Positions 1 through 13,200 of a stretch of 64,000 bases of DNA are shown one piece after another; positions within the stretch are counted from its first letter, which is position 1, and the number at the start of each line of letters is the position of its first letter. The notes beneath the pieces are model-generated. The model did no database searches and was not told the origin of the DNA. It saw only the letters and a program-made list of their open reading frames with translations. The stretch comes from Elysia marginata. Taxonomy: Eukaryota > Mollusca > Gastropoda > Plakobranchidae. The position numbers were made by a program, and so were the translations under genes. The DNA lies in NCBI GenBank assembly GCA_019649035.1, contig BMAT01003095.1, positions 642,463-706,462 on the forward strand. The letters run 5' to 3'.

Positions 1-554
1 AGAGAGAGAGAGAGAGAGAGAGAGGAGAAATAATCAGTACTTCAATATAAACATTCGCAAGAATTCTCACATTTAATTAAGAAATCATGCGAGCCTAATT
101 ATAAAACAGTTATAAATGGTACCGGTATCGACGTTAAGTTGTATAAGCAATTGGTTTGCGTTGAGTCACGCCCAGGCTAGACCCTTAGCGATGTGGAAAC
201 AGAATATCAGTGATAAAAGAGACATACATGAAGTTGGTATCAGTGATCAATTCCATTAATGGCTGTCTACAGCATAATTGAGGGAGGGAATTGGGAAGTA
301 ATATGTAAGGTAAAGCACACAATGCACAGCTGGATATCAACATATTCTTGACGGCCCGTATTTCTTAACAGCTGAAAGACAAAGAAAATCTATGCACTTC
401 AGGGCAGCAACAATTCCATTTTGAGTTAAATGTATATTTCCTGTAAATCAATAATAGTTGTAGATGGATTTTTACTATTTTATAATGAATTATGTTAAAG
501 CTTGAGATTTTCAGTATATTGAAAAATTAAAGTCAAGTCCTTGTCTTTCAACAG
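1..554. other. upstream flank or intron; no exon recognised
   Basis: The window opens with an (AG)n tract at 1-24, followed by AT-rich sequence up to the acceptor at 552-554. I looked for the conserved N-terminal dynein segment that should precede exon 1 (a hydrophobic YLF..VASCLDL-like block) and did not find it, so the stretch is most likely intron. No promoter element is evident. Confidence 0.6.
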
Positions 555-3500
555 ATTGAAACAATGGAAAAATTTCTCGGCGTGAACGGCTGCAACCGCC
601 TTCTGTTTTACTACCAGGAACCCGAGGCAGACAAGGAGCCAGGTTAGTTGCTTACTCCCACCAGTAGAAAGGTAAAAGAGGTGATCTAACGGGAAAGTCT
701 AAATCTGGCCTTTTTGAACTTTAAAAGCCCATTGTAAAGTAGTCAAAAACTCATTTTAACTTTAATTAAAAAAATAACAAAACAAAACTGAAAGCAAATA
801 AAACCACCGATCCGTTGAGCTTAAATATGACAAGGAAATAAAGTAAAGGGTCGTTTAAATTATAAATAGGTTGGTTTCTCTCAGGCATAGACTTTCCCGT
901 TTCTTCGCTAGCACATGCCTGTTTTATTAACTGAATTATCTTGATTAATCCCATACCTATTTGACCTCACTTTCCCGACATTTTGTTAACGTTCATATTG
1001 TAAGACACCAGACCTAAAGCAAACTGCTGTGCATAAACGGTGAGTTACACTCAAATTAATTCATCAAAACAAAACGCGGCCATATTTTTATGATTTGAAT
1101 TATACATAGTAATACCTGTTTTAAGGTAAAAAAAATCTATGATGAAGAAATAACCTTTCAAATTCTTATTTAAATTCAAGACAAAGCCGTAAGAAAAAAA
1201 GAATGTGTGAAAGATTTTAAAGGCATGAAATTAGCAGCGGAAAGAAGTAGACTTTAAGTTGAAATTCCCAAAATGTCTGCCGCTAATAATGATTCGAACT
1301 TTCAACTCAAAGTAGCTTCGGCACAGCCTTGACAGTGAGAAACATAGCTTATACCATGTCACTACAACGCTTCTTAAAAAAAGAAGTTTCATGGCGAAGG
1401 TCCTTGCTTAGACTTGCTTACTCAAACGGGAAGATCCAAGTCGCACCAAAGGCAACCATTTGAATCTGGAAACACACAAAAAATTTAGCCATAAACAGCA
1501 AACACAGAGAACATAAGGTAACATTAAAGGTATGTCTCATAATTATGACCTATAGATCTACAGATCAGCATAAATAGTGAACGCAGCCACTGCGCAGTCG
1601 AATGAATGAAAGAAAAAAAAAGGAAAAAAGAATTAAACAGTTGAGATCTTTGTAATACATTAAGAGACCTCCAATAATATAATGCCCATGCAGTGTTAAA
1701 AAAACATCAAGTTAAAAAGTTGATACGATCGGTATTAACCTCACGGACAAAGGTACAAATTTATTATGTTTTTGTAATACAAGGTATTAAGCTCCATGAG
1801 TCAGCTTGACAAATTTCTTCTCAAAGTTGTAAGGAAAGAAAATGACAGTGGGATTTGTATGTCTCTGACAGTTGTACAGGAAAGCTTAACTCTACCGCGA
1901 ATTGCTTTAGGGTAAAGCCCCCCGCCCCAATATACACATGCACCCTCGCTCACTTTTCACTACTTTTGCTTCATTGACTATTTACACATGTTTATCTGAG
2001 TTTGGTGTAAAAATCTTCTTTTGTTATAAAAGAAATAACTTTTTTTTGTAAACTCTACACGTCTCGCTCCAGTAGGCTCATAATTGTGCCACATTGCCCG
2101 CTACCTTGAAGCGGATTAAGGTAAAAGTGAGCTCAATCCGGCCGAGCTGCAAAGCCATCTAATCCTGTTACATTAGGGCCAAAAGTAGGTCTAGAACATG
2201 AACGCTTTAAGTAATAATGACACTGTAAACACACGCCTTAAGTATACAGAAAATAATGTTACAGCAAACTATACGCTCGGCCAGAATTCTCTAAATGATT
2301 TTGACAGCATCTGTTATTTAGCACATGGAATAAATGTAATAATTATGTATCCTTTGGGACTCTGAGGGTATGTCTAACGCAGACATTATGAAGATATATT
2401 TGGCCGCAATTTTCGAACTTTTCCAGTTCTTTTCCTTTTGAAAATTAAGTTCAGCATCATAGAAGTACTTTTAACGCTAATGCAAAACTTCGCCCCAAAA
2501 AGTACAATCTACCCAGCTTTCCTCATTTTATATTCAACGCGTTTATAAATTAAAGGACTTTATTGTAAAACTATATAAAGCCATTTTGACATGCAATGTT
2601 ATCCACCTATTTTATTTACAGTTAAATCCAAAAAAACTTGTTATATTTTTACAGAAGAAAATTACCTGCAATCATAACCTTGATCTGCTTTTAACCAAAA
2701 TTTTGAAATATGAAGTATCGTATTCTGAAAACTAAGTATATGGCAATAAGGTACCCTTTTCATTGAGATCTTCAAATAAAAAAATAGAGATATACATGCA
2801 TAGTCAGAATAATTGATATGGGTAAAAATTTCTCGATTACGATTACACATTTTTAAAGTAAAAAGTGAAACGATTTTCTTTCCGGCTTTAAGGTCGAACA
2901 TCCATTCATTGGTTGCTAATATAGCTTTTAGAATTTGTTTAAATGCAGGATCAACTTAAACCTTTCTAAAGCACTTAAACTATCATACTACACGTGCAAC
3001 TTAAATTCTCTATTATTTGAGGAAGGGTAGTGAAGCTCAAAGGATCCCCTTTTTTTCTTTCAATTTTAATGCACTGCACTTGATAAAACATATAGAAACT
3101 TTTTTGTTGGAAAACAATACTATGTCCCAGCCGTTAACAAAAGTCCTTTTTATGCAACGTGGTTTTTCGGGCGTAAAGTTTACACCTTACAGTATGCTAA
3201 CCAAGTGCTTCTGTTCATGGGCAATCAATACGAACTACAAGCCATTAACAATTTTCATATAATTATTGGAGATCAGACCTTATTTCAAAAGGCTTGGCTT
3301 TGAAACAGAAATGACATGACAAATTTTGTCTTCAAAAAGTGAATGAGCCCTGTCATCAACCCTTTTCTCACTTCGAACAGTGAGTTGTGATGAAACTGTA
3401 ATCGTAACCTCGGCTAAAACGCAAAAAATGAAATTTTATTTTACTTTTTTTGTTTGTTTTTCATCGAACCGTTTTACATTTTTGCAGTATGCTCCAGTCT

Positions 3501-6500
3501 GCAATTTGAGTAAAATTATTGAGTATAGAACTACATGAGGATAAATCATACAGACTTGAGTTACGAAATGCTATAATACAAACCGTAATGAACGACAAAT
3601 AATTTAAGTTTAATTGATATGGACCTATGTTGTCTCTAAACGCACTACTTTGGGTTACTCGTAAAGAAAACAAAATGGGAAAACCCCCACTGAAGCCCCA
3701 GTGAAGCATATGACACCAGGAAATAAAAGAAATTCTAACATAAAATCAATACTCACAATCCATTTTTCATGAGGAGGCATTAATTGTTGCTGCCATCTCT
3801 TTTCAAAAAGAGGTTATTTTTTTAACGCGAAGATACATTATTTTGCTTTCAAAGAGCTATCGTCGTGTAATGCGTTTGTCTGTGGTACATGGGGATGGAT
3901 AAACAAACAAGGAGAGGAAGATAGATGAATAGGTAGATGGATAGATAGATCGGCAGATAGATGGATAGATAGATAAATGGATGGATACATAGATAGATTT
4001 GTGGATGGATGATCGATAGAGAGGCAGATAGATAAGCATGGGTAGATAGGTATGTACAAACACTAGAAAGATAGAAATTCTTAGGTCTACAGACAGACAT
4101 ATAGATAGATAGATGATAAGATCGATAGATATAAGATTTAATACCTTCTTGTTCATTGCATGACTTTGGGGCTCATGCACTGCCTCGTCACATTGACAAC
4201 TGTTTAGACCTTGTCTTGAGAAAGTTGCACATGAGGTGGCGTTTTCATGGCATAGGTGTTAAGAACATTACCTTAATCTTGTAGGTATAAATTTCTTAGA
4301 CTGGTACATAATGAGACATAGAGAAAGAAAGACATATTCAGAGAAAGAAAAAAAAGAACATAGGTGATAAATAAAGAGAACGAAAGATAAGTGTAGACTT
4401 CAACAAAACAGTGTCACGAAAACCGTCATGAGCGGCGCAAACGTGCTCAAATAAAACTATATCAATTGTAGGCTATAGGAACAATTCTGTATTTATTATT
4501 TATTACTTCAAACAAATCCAATATAATGCATTAGAAGTGATACATGCACCAAGCACGGTAAATTTTAAAATTACGCCCCTCGCTTTTGCCTCTTCGACTT
4601 ATTGAATTCACTAAGTACTACTTGATAACCTTTTTAATTTTTAATTTTCACAACTCTATATGTACTCCCATGAAATAAATTTGTAACTTCACTGTATCTC
4701 ATTATTTTTTACTCTGTTATATAAAGTGTGTCAAGAAAGTGGAAGACTAGAGATTACTAGTTAAAGTCTGAACCAGATATTCTTCATGCAGTCACAACAT
4801 ATAGGGTTAAAAGTACAGTGGGGTATAAGAGATCAGCGGGATAATTATTCTGATAGGAGTTAGACAAAACAATGAACGGCTTTTACATCCTGACTAAAAG
4901 TTCTATCCAAAAGCTAAAGAGATATATGGAAAACAGGTAGGGTCGCCAGTGTGACAGATTAATACGTGAAAAAAATGGAAGAGGCAGTTTAGTGCATAAG
5001 CAAAGCCCCCCCCCCTTCCCTCCTTGAAAGAAAACAACCTACCAATGTCAGTTTTTCATACATAAAAGCCTGTACTTAAAACTTTGATTTCCGATATTTA
5101 AAAAATATATTATAAATGGCCTGCTCTCAAATCGACCTTATTCTTAAAATTCATCGATATGTTTGAGTACTATTGAACCTTCAGAGAGGATCACTTTCGA
5201 AAAGTCTGGCGCCGATCGACAACAAACGAATTCAAATGAAAAGCACGACCTTTTAGGTTTCTTTGCTTTGTTGCACCTGCGTAACAGTATGCCTGCTCTC
5301 CTGAATGAAAGCGCTTTTCAAAACTGAAGAATCGATCGATCGGGTTTCGATCTAGCGATCAGCAAGACTTTGTGAAGGGAGTGGGAGGGGGTGGGTGGGA
5401 GACACGTCTAGAAGCAAATATGGGTACACATGGCTGGCAGGCTTGGTAAAATCTCCAATGGTTTACACACACAGATCTAGCTTCGACAGCGCCTTTCTCT
5501 TCTAAACTGCTGGTGGACAAATTTATTGTGTGACTTTAAACTTTTGTATCAAAGAAAAGGAGAAAGGGAGAGAGGGCTGTCAGGTAAAAAGGGAAGAGAG
5601 AGCGTATATGTGTATCTGACAATTAATGAGAAAGAGACATAACAACAGGACTAGGAGGCATAAGTTTTCTTTATTCAACGAATTGGTTAAGTCATGTGCA
5701 TGACTGTGCATTTTAATTTACAAAGATAAAGAAAAAATTAAAACGTATTGTTGAAAATGATGCAAACAAGATAATTCAACGCAAAGAGTTTATATCATAA
5801 TTAAAAAAGGGTAGTTTGGGCCATATTCTGTATTATATACTTCAGCATAAAATACTTTCATATGATTTTACATGAAAATAGTAGGTCTTGTTCCATTTCA
5901 GAGGAAAAAAATTTTTTACCTGTACGTTATTAATAGAAAGTCAGTAACAATAATGATAAATATAAATATACATAGCGCTGTATCCTAATAAATGTTTACA
6001 GCTCGAAGCACTTTAAATTGCTCACACCATTCACACGAAATAGAGGAAGAAGCACTGGTAAACTAAAATTATATTCAAAAGAAACGCAACCTCAAGTGTG
6101 TTTGACGTTGTTAAGGGCAATATTTATGTCCCCTCTACCAGGTTTCCTACCTTAAGAAATGTTCACTTTGATCTCAAACCTAACTGGTAGTAAACGTTAC
6201 TTTTGAGCAGCTCATTCCATTTCAGTCGCAATATTCTAAAAGTAAGCCTCAAGCCCCGTATCTAGGTGTTCCCCCTAAATATAGCATTTGTCTTCTTGTT
6301 TAAAAGAAGTTAACTTTTTACATTATTATTACTGTCGCAATTGCCCTAATTGCCATTCCCCCCTTCCTTTTTCCTCTTTATCCCTTTTAATCACTTCTCT
6401 CGCGTACCCACCCCACCTTACACACACCACTGTAACTTTATTTGAAAAGCTGTTCGACGACTCTGCGGCCGGCATTGTCCAAAAATATCCCCCTAAAGTG

Positions 6501-9500
6501 CCAGTTCTTACCTCGTCCTGGGACTAGAGCAACATAACGCCTCTCAAGCCCGGAAGGAGATCGACACTTTCTTCTGGTCTAATACACGTATGACACGCAC
6601 TGTCATTAGAGATCTTGTTTGTGCCTGTTGCTTGGATATAGTAACGCCTCTGAGTCTGTTTACACCATGTTCCTTACTTATTCCTCACCTCTAATGTTGT
6701 CACCGCTCTTGAAAAAAGCAAATGAACCATATTGGGCGTTTTATAATGGGGTTTCGAGAGAAAGGAGCAAAAGGGTAAACGTTTAAAGCTGACATGATAA
6801 AGCTATGTTATAAATCAAATACAAAGACGGGGGTAGAGATCGAGAGAAACGCGTTATTGAATTGTATACTGTAAAGTTGTAGAAATGTACCTTGTTAGGT
6901 ACGTTACCAATACACCCTCCCCCACCCGCTTTGAATCGCATTCTAACGATTTCTTAGTACAATCAATTAATCTATCTGCCTTAAGGTGAACATTTTCAAT
7001 TCATGCATTTTCTAAGTATAAGCTCCACGGAGAAATTATATTGTTTACTTAATATACGTATTTTCTCATATGTCGATGTAATTTCGTCAGTATATTCTTT
7101 GTACCTCTTTCTATCTTTATTTCCTTTCATTCATGTGTAAGTATGGTTCACATGTACTGAAATGTAAAGCACAAAAGCCTTGTTTTATAAACATATCTTT
7201 ATAGGAATATCATTAAATATAAATTATTTTCAGTGAGGCTGTCTTTTATCAACCATGCAAGTTTTTCATATCCCACTCAATGATCATCCCTATTTAAATA
7301 AAAAAGGGGTGCGCAATCTGCCACGATATAGACAAGAAGAAAGGCGGAAGAGACAGGTGTTTTAGCAAGGTTCACGTGATACTGCTGAGATTTGTCAACC
7401 TAAAAAATTATAGTAAATAATTATGATATTGTCCTACTAAATAACCCACAATAAATGATGAAAAGAACTAAAATTCCTTCTGTCTCCTTCTGTGCAAAAA
7501 TATCATATGTATATATTAATTTCCTTTTTTACTCTGAAAAAATGCAAACTTAAGTTGCAACTGCACTTCAATTTTTCCGCGTTATTGCTGCATGTGCAAA
7601 TTATTCAGATTTTTTCCCTTGGTTTTCTCAATTTACGAAGTATAATGGAGTAAAATGACAAGCGATATGATGACAACAGACTTCAAGGTAGTATAGTATC
7701 CCAGTCTTCGAATCGTTTTTGCTATGCTTTCTTCACGACTCCGTAAAAGTATGAAACAGTCGAGAATAAAATCATGTGTTTACCGTAATAACTAACAATC
7801 ACCAATACCAACACTATTATCATTACAAAATTAGGTGCATGGACTATTGGCGAAATTTTTACTCGTCACTACCGACTTTATGATGAAGTAAAATAGTTTG
7901 CTGGATTAACTGTGATCGTAAAAAACTATGGCTGAGTTCCATTGACAAGAATGTTAAAAATGTAACGGCTACTATAGATTTTACACAGGTCTCCAAACGA
8001 TCGAATTTCATATTGATTAACAAAATACGTGTAAATACAATGATCAAATTAGCAAACATGTAATGTTAAAAATCAAACCTCCAGATTGATAAGATTCGAG
8101 TTTTCTTAAGATTTTACCCGATTCAAGTTTTCATAAGATTGACAAATCTGAGAAATCCCAATTCTTTACAGCGGAAAAAGATAAACAACAGTAAGCCCTA
8201 TTGACATTTAGTTTGTTAGTTTTAGAAGAATAATACATGAGTCAAGTGACTGGCAACTTCAATCTATTCTTTTCTATTTCGCTCTTCCAATTATAATCCC
8301 AAGCAGACAACGTAAGACCTGGCCTTCAAGCCGCCAAGGTCACCAAGAGCACCAAGCCTAAACTTTTCATCGCTGACGGCAAGGAAACACCCCTGAAGGG
8401 AGTATGCCTGGTGTTTACAAGGATGCCATCAGGAAAAGACACCACTGTGACTGAGAGCAACATGACAAAGGTTGGTGAAAGACAAGAATTTAGTGTTACA
8501 AAACTTGCCACTCGTGATACGACAGAAATTAAATTTTTGCAGCAACAGCACAAACAAAAACAAAGAAAAAATGCTGCTTATATTTTGTCGGTATAAGAAC
8601 TAAATTTGGAACTTCTATAAATAATTTTGTTCCCTAAATTTCTAATAACTTTTTCATGCTTAAGAAGACTCCTTTTCCATTTAAACAAATTTATTAAAAA
8701 CCCCTCGGCCCAGCTGCTCCAGTAAACGGTGATAATATTATTTCATATGTCTTGACATATTCATTAAAAGGAAAGTTCTTCTCGTACTGCTTAATATCAC
8801 AGTCTTAGTGTCAATGTTCAATAAACTTCCTCAAAAACTTGCGTATACAAACACACTATCTTGTTAACGCAACCAATCTATATGATGTTCTACATCACAG
8901 GAGATCAACTTCACTATGTTAGACACCAATGGACAAGGAGCTAACGGCCGCGGCTTGCTTCACGCAGTAGAGAGTGTTCTGTCGGGCGTGTTCATCCCGG
9001 CCCTCAAGAAGCTGGAGAACGGCTGGGAGCAGCTGGCTAATCAGAGTGGAGACTGCATCAGAAACGATTTCCTCAGCTCCCTGGACTCCTTCGTGTCCGT
9101 TCTTGTCGGTAAGGTTACAGCAAAGTTGTTGCATAGGATGTTATTCGATTTCCCTCAAAATACTCGAGATTTTCCTTCAAAATTTGGCACTTGATTTGTC
9201 TATTGAAAAAAAATTAAAGAAAAAACGTAAAAAAAATCTTTAGAGTGATTAGCTTTGTTTGTATAAAGACCGCAACTTCTGCATTTGACTGAAAATGAAG
9301 TTGATGATATACGTACTACTTACCTTTTTTAAACAATCAATGTATATTTGCAGCTGGTCAGTTGTTCTACCTCAAAACTCCATCATCGACACATCGAAAC
9401 AGATTCTTTTTTCTTCTTTTATCGAATCACCGTATTTTAAAATAACCTTTGCAGGAGCACAGGAAAGTCTCGAGGAGAAGGTGACCTTAAAACCTTGCGA

Positions 9501-12500
9501 AGGTTTTGAATTGCGGAAAGTTAACACTATAGCCGACTACCAGGCGGTGGCGAACAGTACAGAGTCCTTGGAAAAGATTGAAGAGTGTATGAAGGTCTGG
9601 ATCAAGCAGATTGAACAGGTATGTTTATTCTTCTTAGCGGCTTCACTAAAGATCTTATTAGGAAAAGTTATAGACAAAAATCACCTACCTGCCGATGTCC
9701 ATTGTTTGTTTACTCATTAGAGAAACTTTGCGTCTCGGTAGATTCACAAGTTATTGATGTTACAGATGTTCTTTGTAAATTGGTTAAAAACATCACTTCA
9801 AAAAGTGTTAATGTATCGCTACCAGGTGTATCTTGTGGCATATCTTGCGGCTTATTTTACATGTATATGTAAATTTTGTCAACCCAGGTTCTTGCGGAAA
9901 GCGAGCAGATGCGACGTGAAGCTGACGACATCGGGCCCCGAGCAGAACTGGAGCATTGGAAGAAACGCATGTCAAAGTTTAACTACCTCGTAGACCAGAT
10001 CAAAGGTCATGATGTCAAGGCTGTGTTGGGGATTTTGCACGCTGCCAAGTCAAAACTTATAAAGGTGAAGTAAAAATCTGAGCGATCAACAGCAGCTTCT
10101 ATCAATATGTTTAATCTACGTTTGGTTAAATAAACTTATGCAGCTCAGTCTTAAATCATTTTGAGCTGATAGATTTTGCATTATTTCGCAAGCAATCTAG
10201 GTGCAAAGTTCTATTTTGAGCCTGAAACCATTAATTTTCATGGGGTATGACAAAATTCTACTTGACTAGGCTTTTTAAAAGTTCTGCAGACATCATTGTA
10301 CATTCCTTCAGTGCTTTTCCAATGTATAAAAGGACTTCCTGTTCTGTGTGTACATTTTGAAAATACTTTATTGCTTTCAAGCTTTTATCTAGACGCTAAG
10401 AATCTGCAAATTGGAAAGAGAGTGGTGAGCAAAAATTCTTGCCTCTTTCTTTTTACATGACTGATTATCTTGTTGATTTTGACATGATTGGAATCAGCAT
10501 TACGTTTTTCATGTGCAAGAATATAAATTCAATTTACTGTATTATTTTTCAGGTTTGGCAAGAGCTCGATCGACGCATCACTGACACAGCAAATGAAGCC
10601 AAAGACAATGTTCGTTTCCTTTACACATTGGAGAAACTCTGTGACCCGCTTTACAATAGCGACCCAGTACGTTTATTATCTTCAGCGTTTAGGAAATACT
10701 CTTCTAAACTCGAAATAATTTGTTGATTCTGAATTAAGCCCAAGGTGTCTGAGTATTTGAAATATCGTTTACCGGCACGATTTTGTGCGCAAGAGCTTTC
10801 AATTTAAAGTTAAAACACACACAGTATGACCCTTTTTCCCTTTATGTACATTTTGAAGGTATTTATTGTCATCAAAATCGTGGGTATTTCTGATAAAACA
10901 ACCTCTGCAACTTAGAATTTCTTACTTTTCTCTTTATAACGCCAATTGTAGCTCTACTTTAAGCCTCTTCCTTCTTCCTAGTTATTCAATTTGTTCTATT
11001 CAATTTTTTCCCCCCCCCCCCCCGTTGTCGCAAATATTTAAAAATAGCTGAAGACGTTTAAACTAAAGCCATACTCGAAAAAGCAAAATTGTGGTAAAAG
11101 AATGAATTCACAATTTCATTTGATGTATTTAGGTTGGCATGCTGGAAGGTATTCCAGCGCTCATCAACGCTATCCGTATGGTACACAGCATCTCACGCTA
11201 CTACAACACATCAGAAAGAATGACCTCCTTATTTGTAAAGGTAAGGATTTGATGATTGTATAGTTCTGGCAATAAAACTTATATTTTTGCAGTGGTCTCA
11301 GATTTTACCTGAAAATATTTAGATCTTTTCTGCTACAGCAATATTCTTTACTAACATCCTCTATCACCCTGTTTTTTCTTATTTCCTTGTTGTCAATTTT
11401 ATTCTCTATTTTTCATTACCTATGTTATGCAACATAACTTTGAACCTCTTTAATTACCGAGAATGGTAGTCTAAAGTAAGAAAATCTACAATTCGATGTA
11501 GGAATTTTTTTTCTGTCACCAGTGCCTAAATATCAATGTTGATTGTCCAATCTCAAAATTTCTCCTGTAGATTGCGCCTGTACAATATAATACCATTAAA
11601 CATTTTTACTAAATATATATTAAATCTTTCAGATCACAAACCAGATGATCACAGCCAGTAAAGCTTATATCACAGATAACAGAGTTGAGACAGTGTGGTC
11701 CCAAGCAATGCCTTTAGTCAGACAGAAGCTGGAGGCATGCATCAAACTCAACGACGAATACCAGAAACACTTCCACAAAACAAAGGTAGGACATCCATGG
11801 GTTTAATTCTATTCATTGACGAAGATGTTTTCATCTCTATATAATATTTCCAACGACATTTTAATCCTTCTTTGAAAGACCCTAGCACTTTTAGAGAATT
11901 GAAAATACGCATACGATTTTTATATCTTGAACTAAACAATCTTGTTATATGTGAAACAAGTTTAAAGCAGCATTATTATAACTGAAATGTGAAAAAGGTG
12001 CAACAGCCCAGAAAATTGAAGGTGCAGAAGAAGAAGAAGAAGAAGAAGAAGAAGAAGAAGAAGAAGAAGAAGAAGAAGAAGAAGAAGAAGAAGAAGAAGA
12101 AGCGCAGCATGGCAAGACCGAGAAGATGAAAGGCATGAGAAAACAGGTTGATGAGGAAAAGAAAAAAAAGTTGGAGGGAAAAAAGTTGCAAGAACTTAAA
12201 TTAAACTCAAAGAAAGAATATCTTTCGATCCTTAATCAGTGAAAGTTTCTGGAAATCTTTATTGCAGTCTATTTATAAAGAGATTATTTTAATAATTTGT
12301 TTCAAATCAGAGCTTATGCATAGTTTATGTAATCAACATCGTGTCTTAAAGGGATACATTGTTAATTTTGACATTATGATTTTGGATTAGCTTCTGATTT
12401 TCATAAAAAATGCAGATAACGCTATTTAGTGCAAATCCCAGTTCATGTGAATTTTATTTTTTATAGGCAAAGCTGGAAAATACTCCAAATGAACGACCGT

Positions 12501-13054
12501 TTGACTTCTCCGAAATGTACATTTTTGGCAAGTTTGATACATTTACACGCAGACTAAAGAAGATCTTGGATATGTTCGATACTATTGACAAGTACTCGCA
12601 TCTCTCAGAGAGCAAAATTGAAGGTGAGACAGACATTTTAATAAACCATATTCTTTTCCTTATTGTTTTGCGCACTGGTTTTTAAAATGCTGATTCAAAC
12701 ATACTTTGGATATCATAAGGACAAAATTGTTAAATGAAAATTGTACTTTTCTTTCCTTGAATGTTAAGTTTTGAAATGTCATATAATTACTGCACTTATT
12801 CTTTGTTCTATAATAACTTATTTAGCATATGTACTATAACTATCTCTCAGACACAGGCCTACCCCATTTTAAACATGTTTTAATCTGGTTATAACTAAAT
12901 TAAATTTTATTTGCAAGGTATGGAACTCAACGCCAACAAGTTTTCGGTGATCGTTACCTCCATCAGGAAGCGGCCTTACGACTTCCTGGACCAGCGCAAG
13001 ATGGAGTTTGATCAGGACTACGACGACTTCAAGCGGCAAATTGGCGACCTACAC
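555..13054 (+). CDS. DNAH5/DNAH8: exons 1-10: N-terminal tail, first part (DHC_N1)
   Basis: Exons: 555-642, 8307-8470, 8901-9108, 9455-9618, 9888-10064, 10553-10666, 11133-11240, 11633-11785, 12467-12623, 12918-13054 (residues 1-490, counted from the first codon in the window). The tail binds the other heavy chains and the intermediate chains and docks the arm on the doublet. Family landmarks are RLLFYYQ (exon 1), [12 protein letters not shown] (exon 3), [11 protein letters not shown] (exon 4), [15 protein letters not shown] (exon 5), [17 protein letters not shown] (exon 6) and [14 protein letters not shown] (exon 9). Exon 1 follows a clean acceptor (TTTCAACAG) and opens mid-protein. An in-frame ATG at 564 has purine at -3 and G at +4, but vertebrate proteins extend further upstream, so I treat it as internal. 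Exon 1 is separated from exon 2 by a 7.7-kb intron. Confidence 0.93.
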
Positions 13055-13154
13055 GTAAGTTTATCTGATAATGTCAACACAACGGACTTGCCAATTTTGT
13101 TACTATACAAACATACAAGAAAGCAAAGGCGAGACCTACAAAATCAAAACAATA

Positions 13155-13200
<46 letters not shown>

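Noticed and set aside
3838-4180. Three overlapping minus-strand open frames
   Set aside because: Translations of a GATA/GGAT repeat tract.
11945-12191. Minus-strand Ser- and Phe-run open frames
   Set aside because: Artefacts of the GAA microsatellite in different frames.
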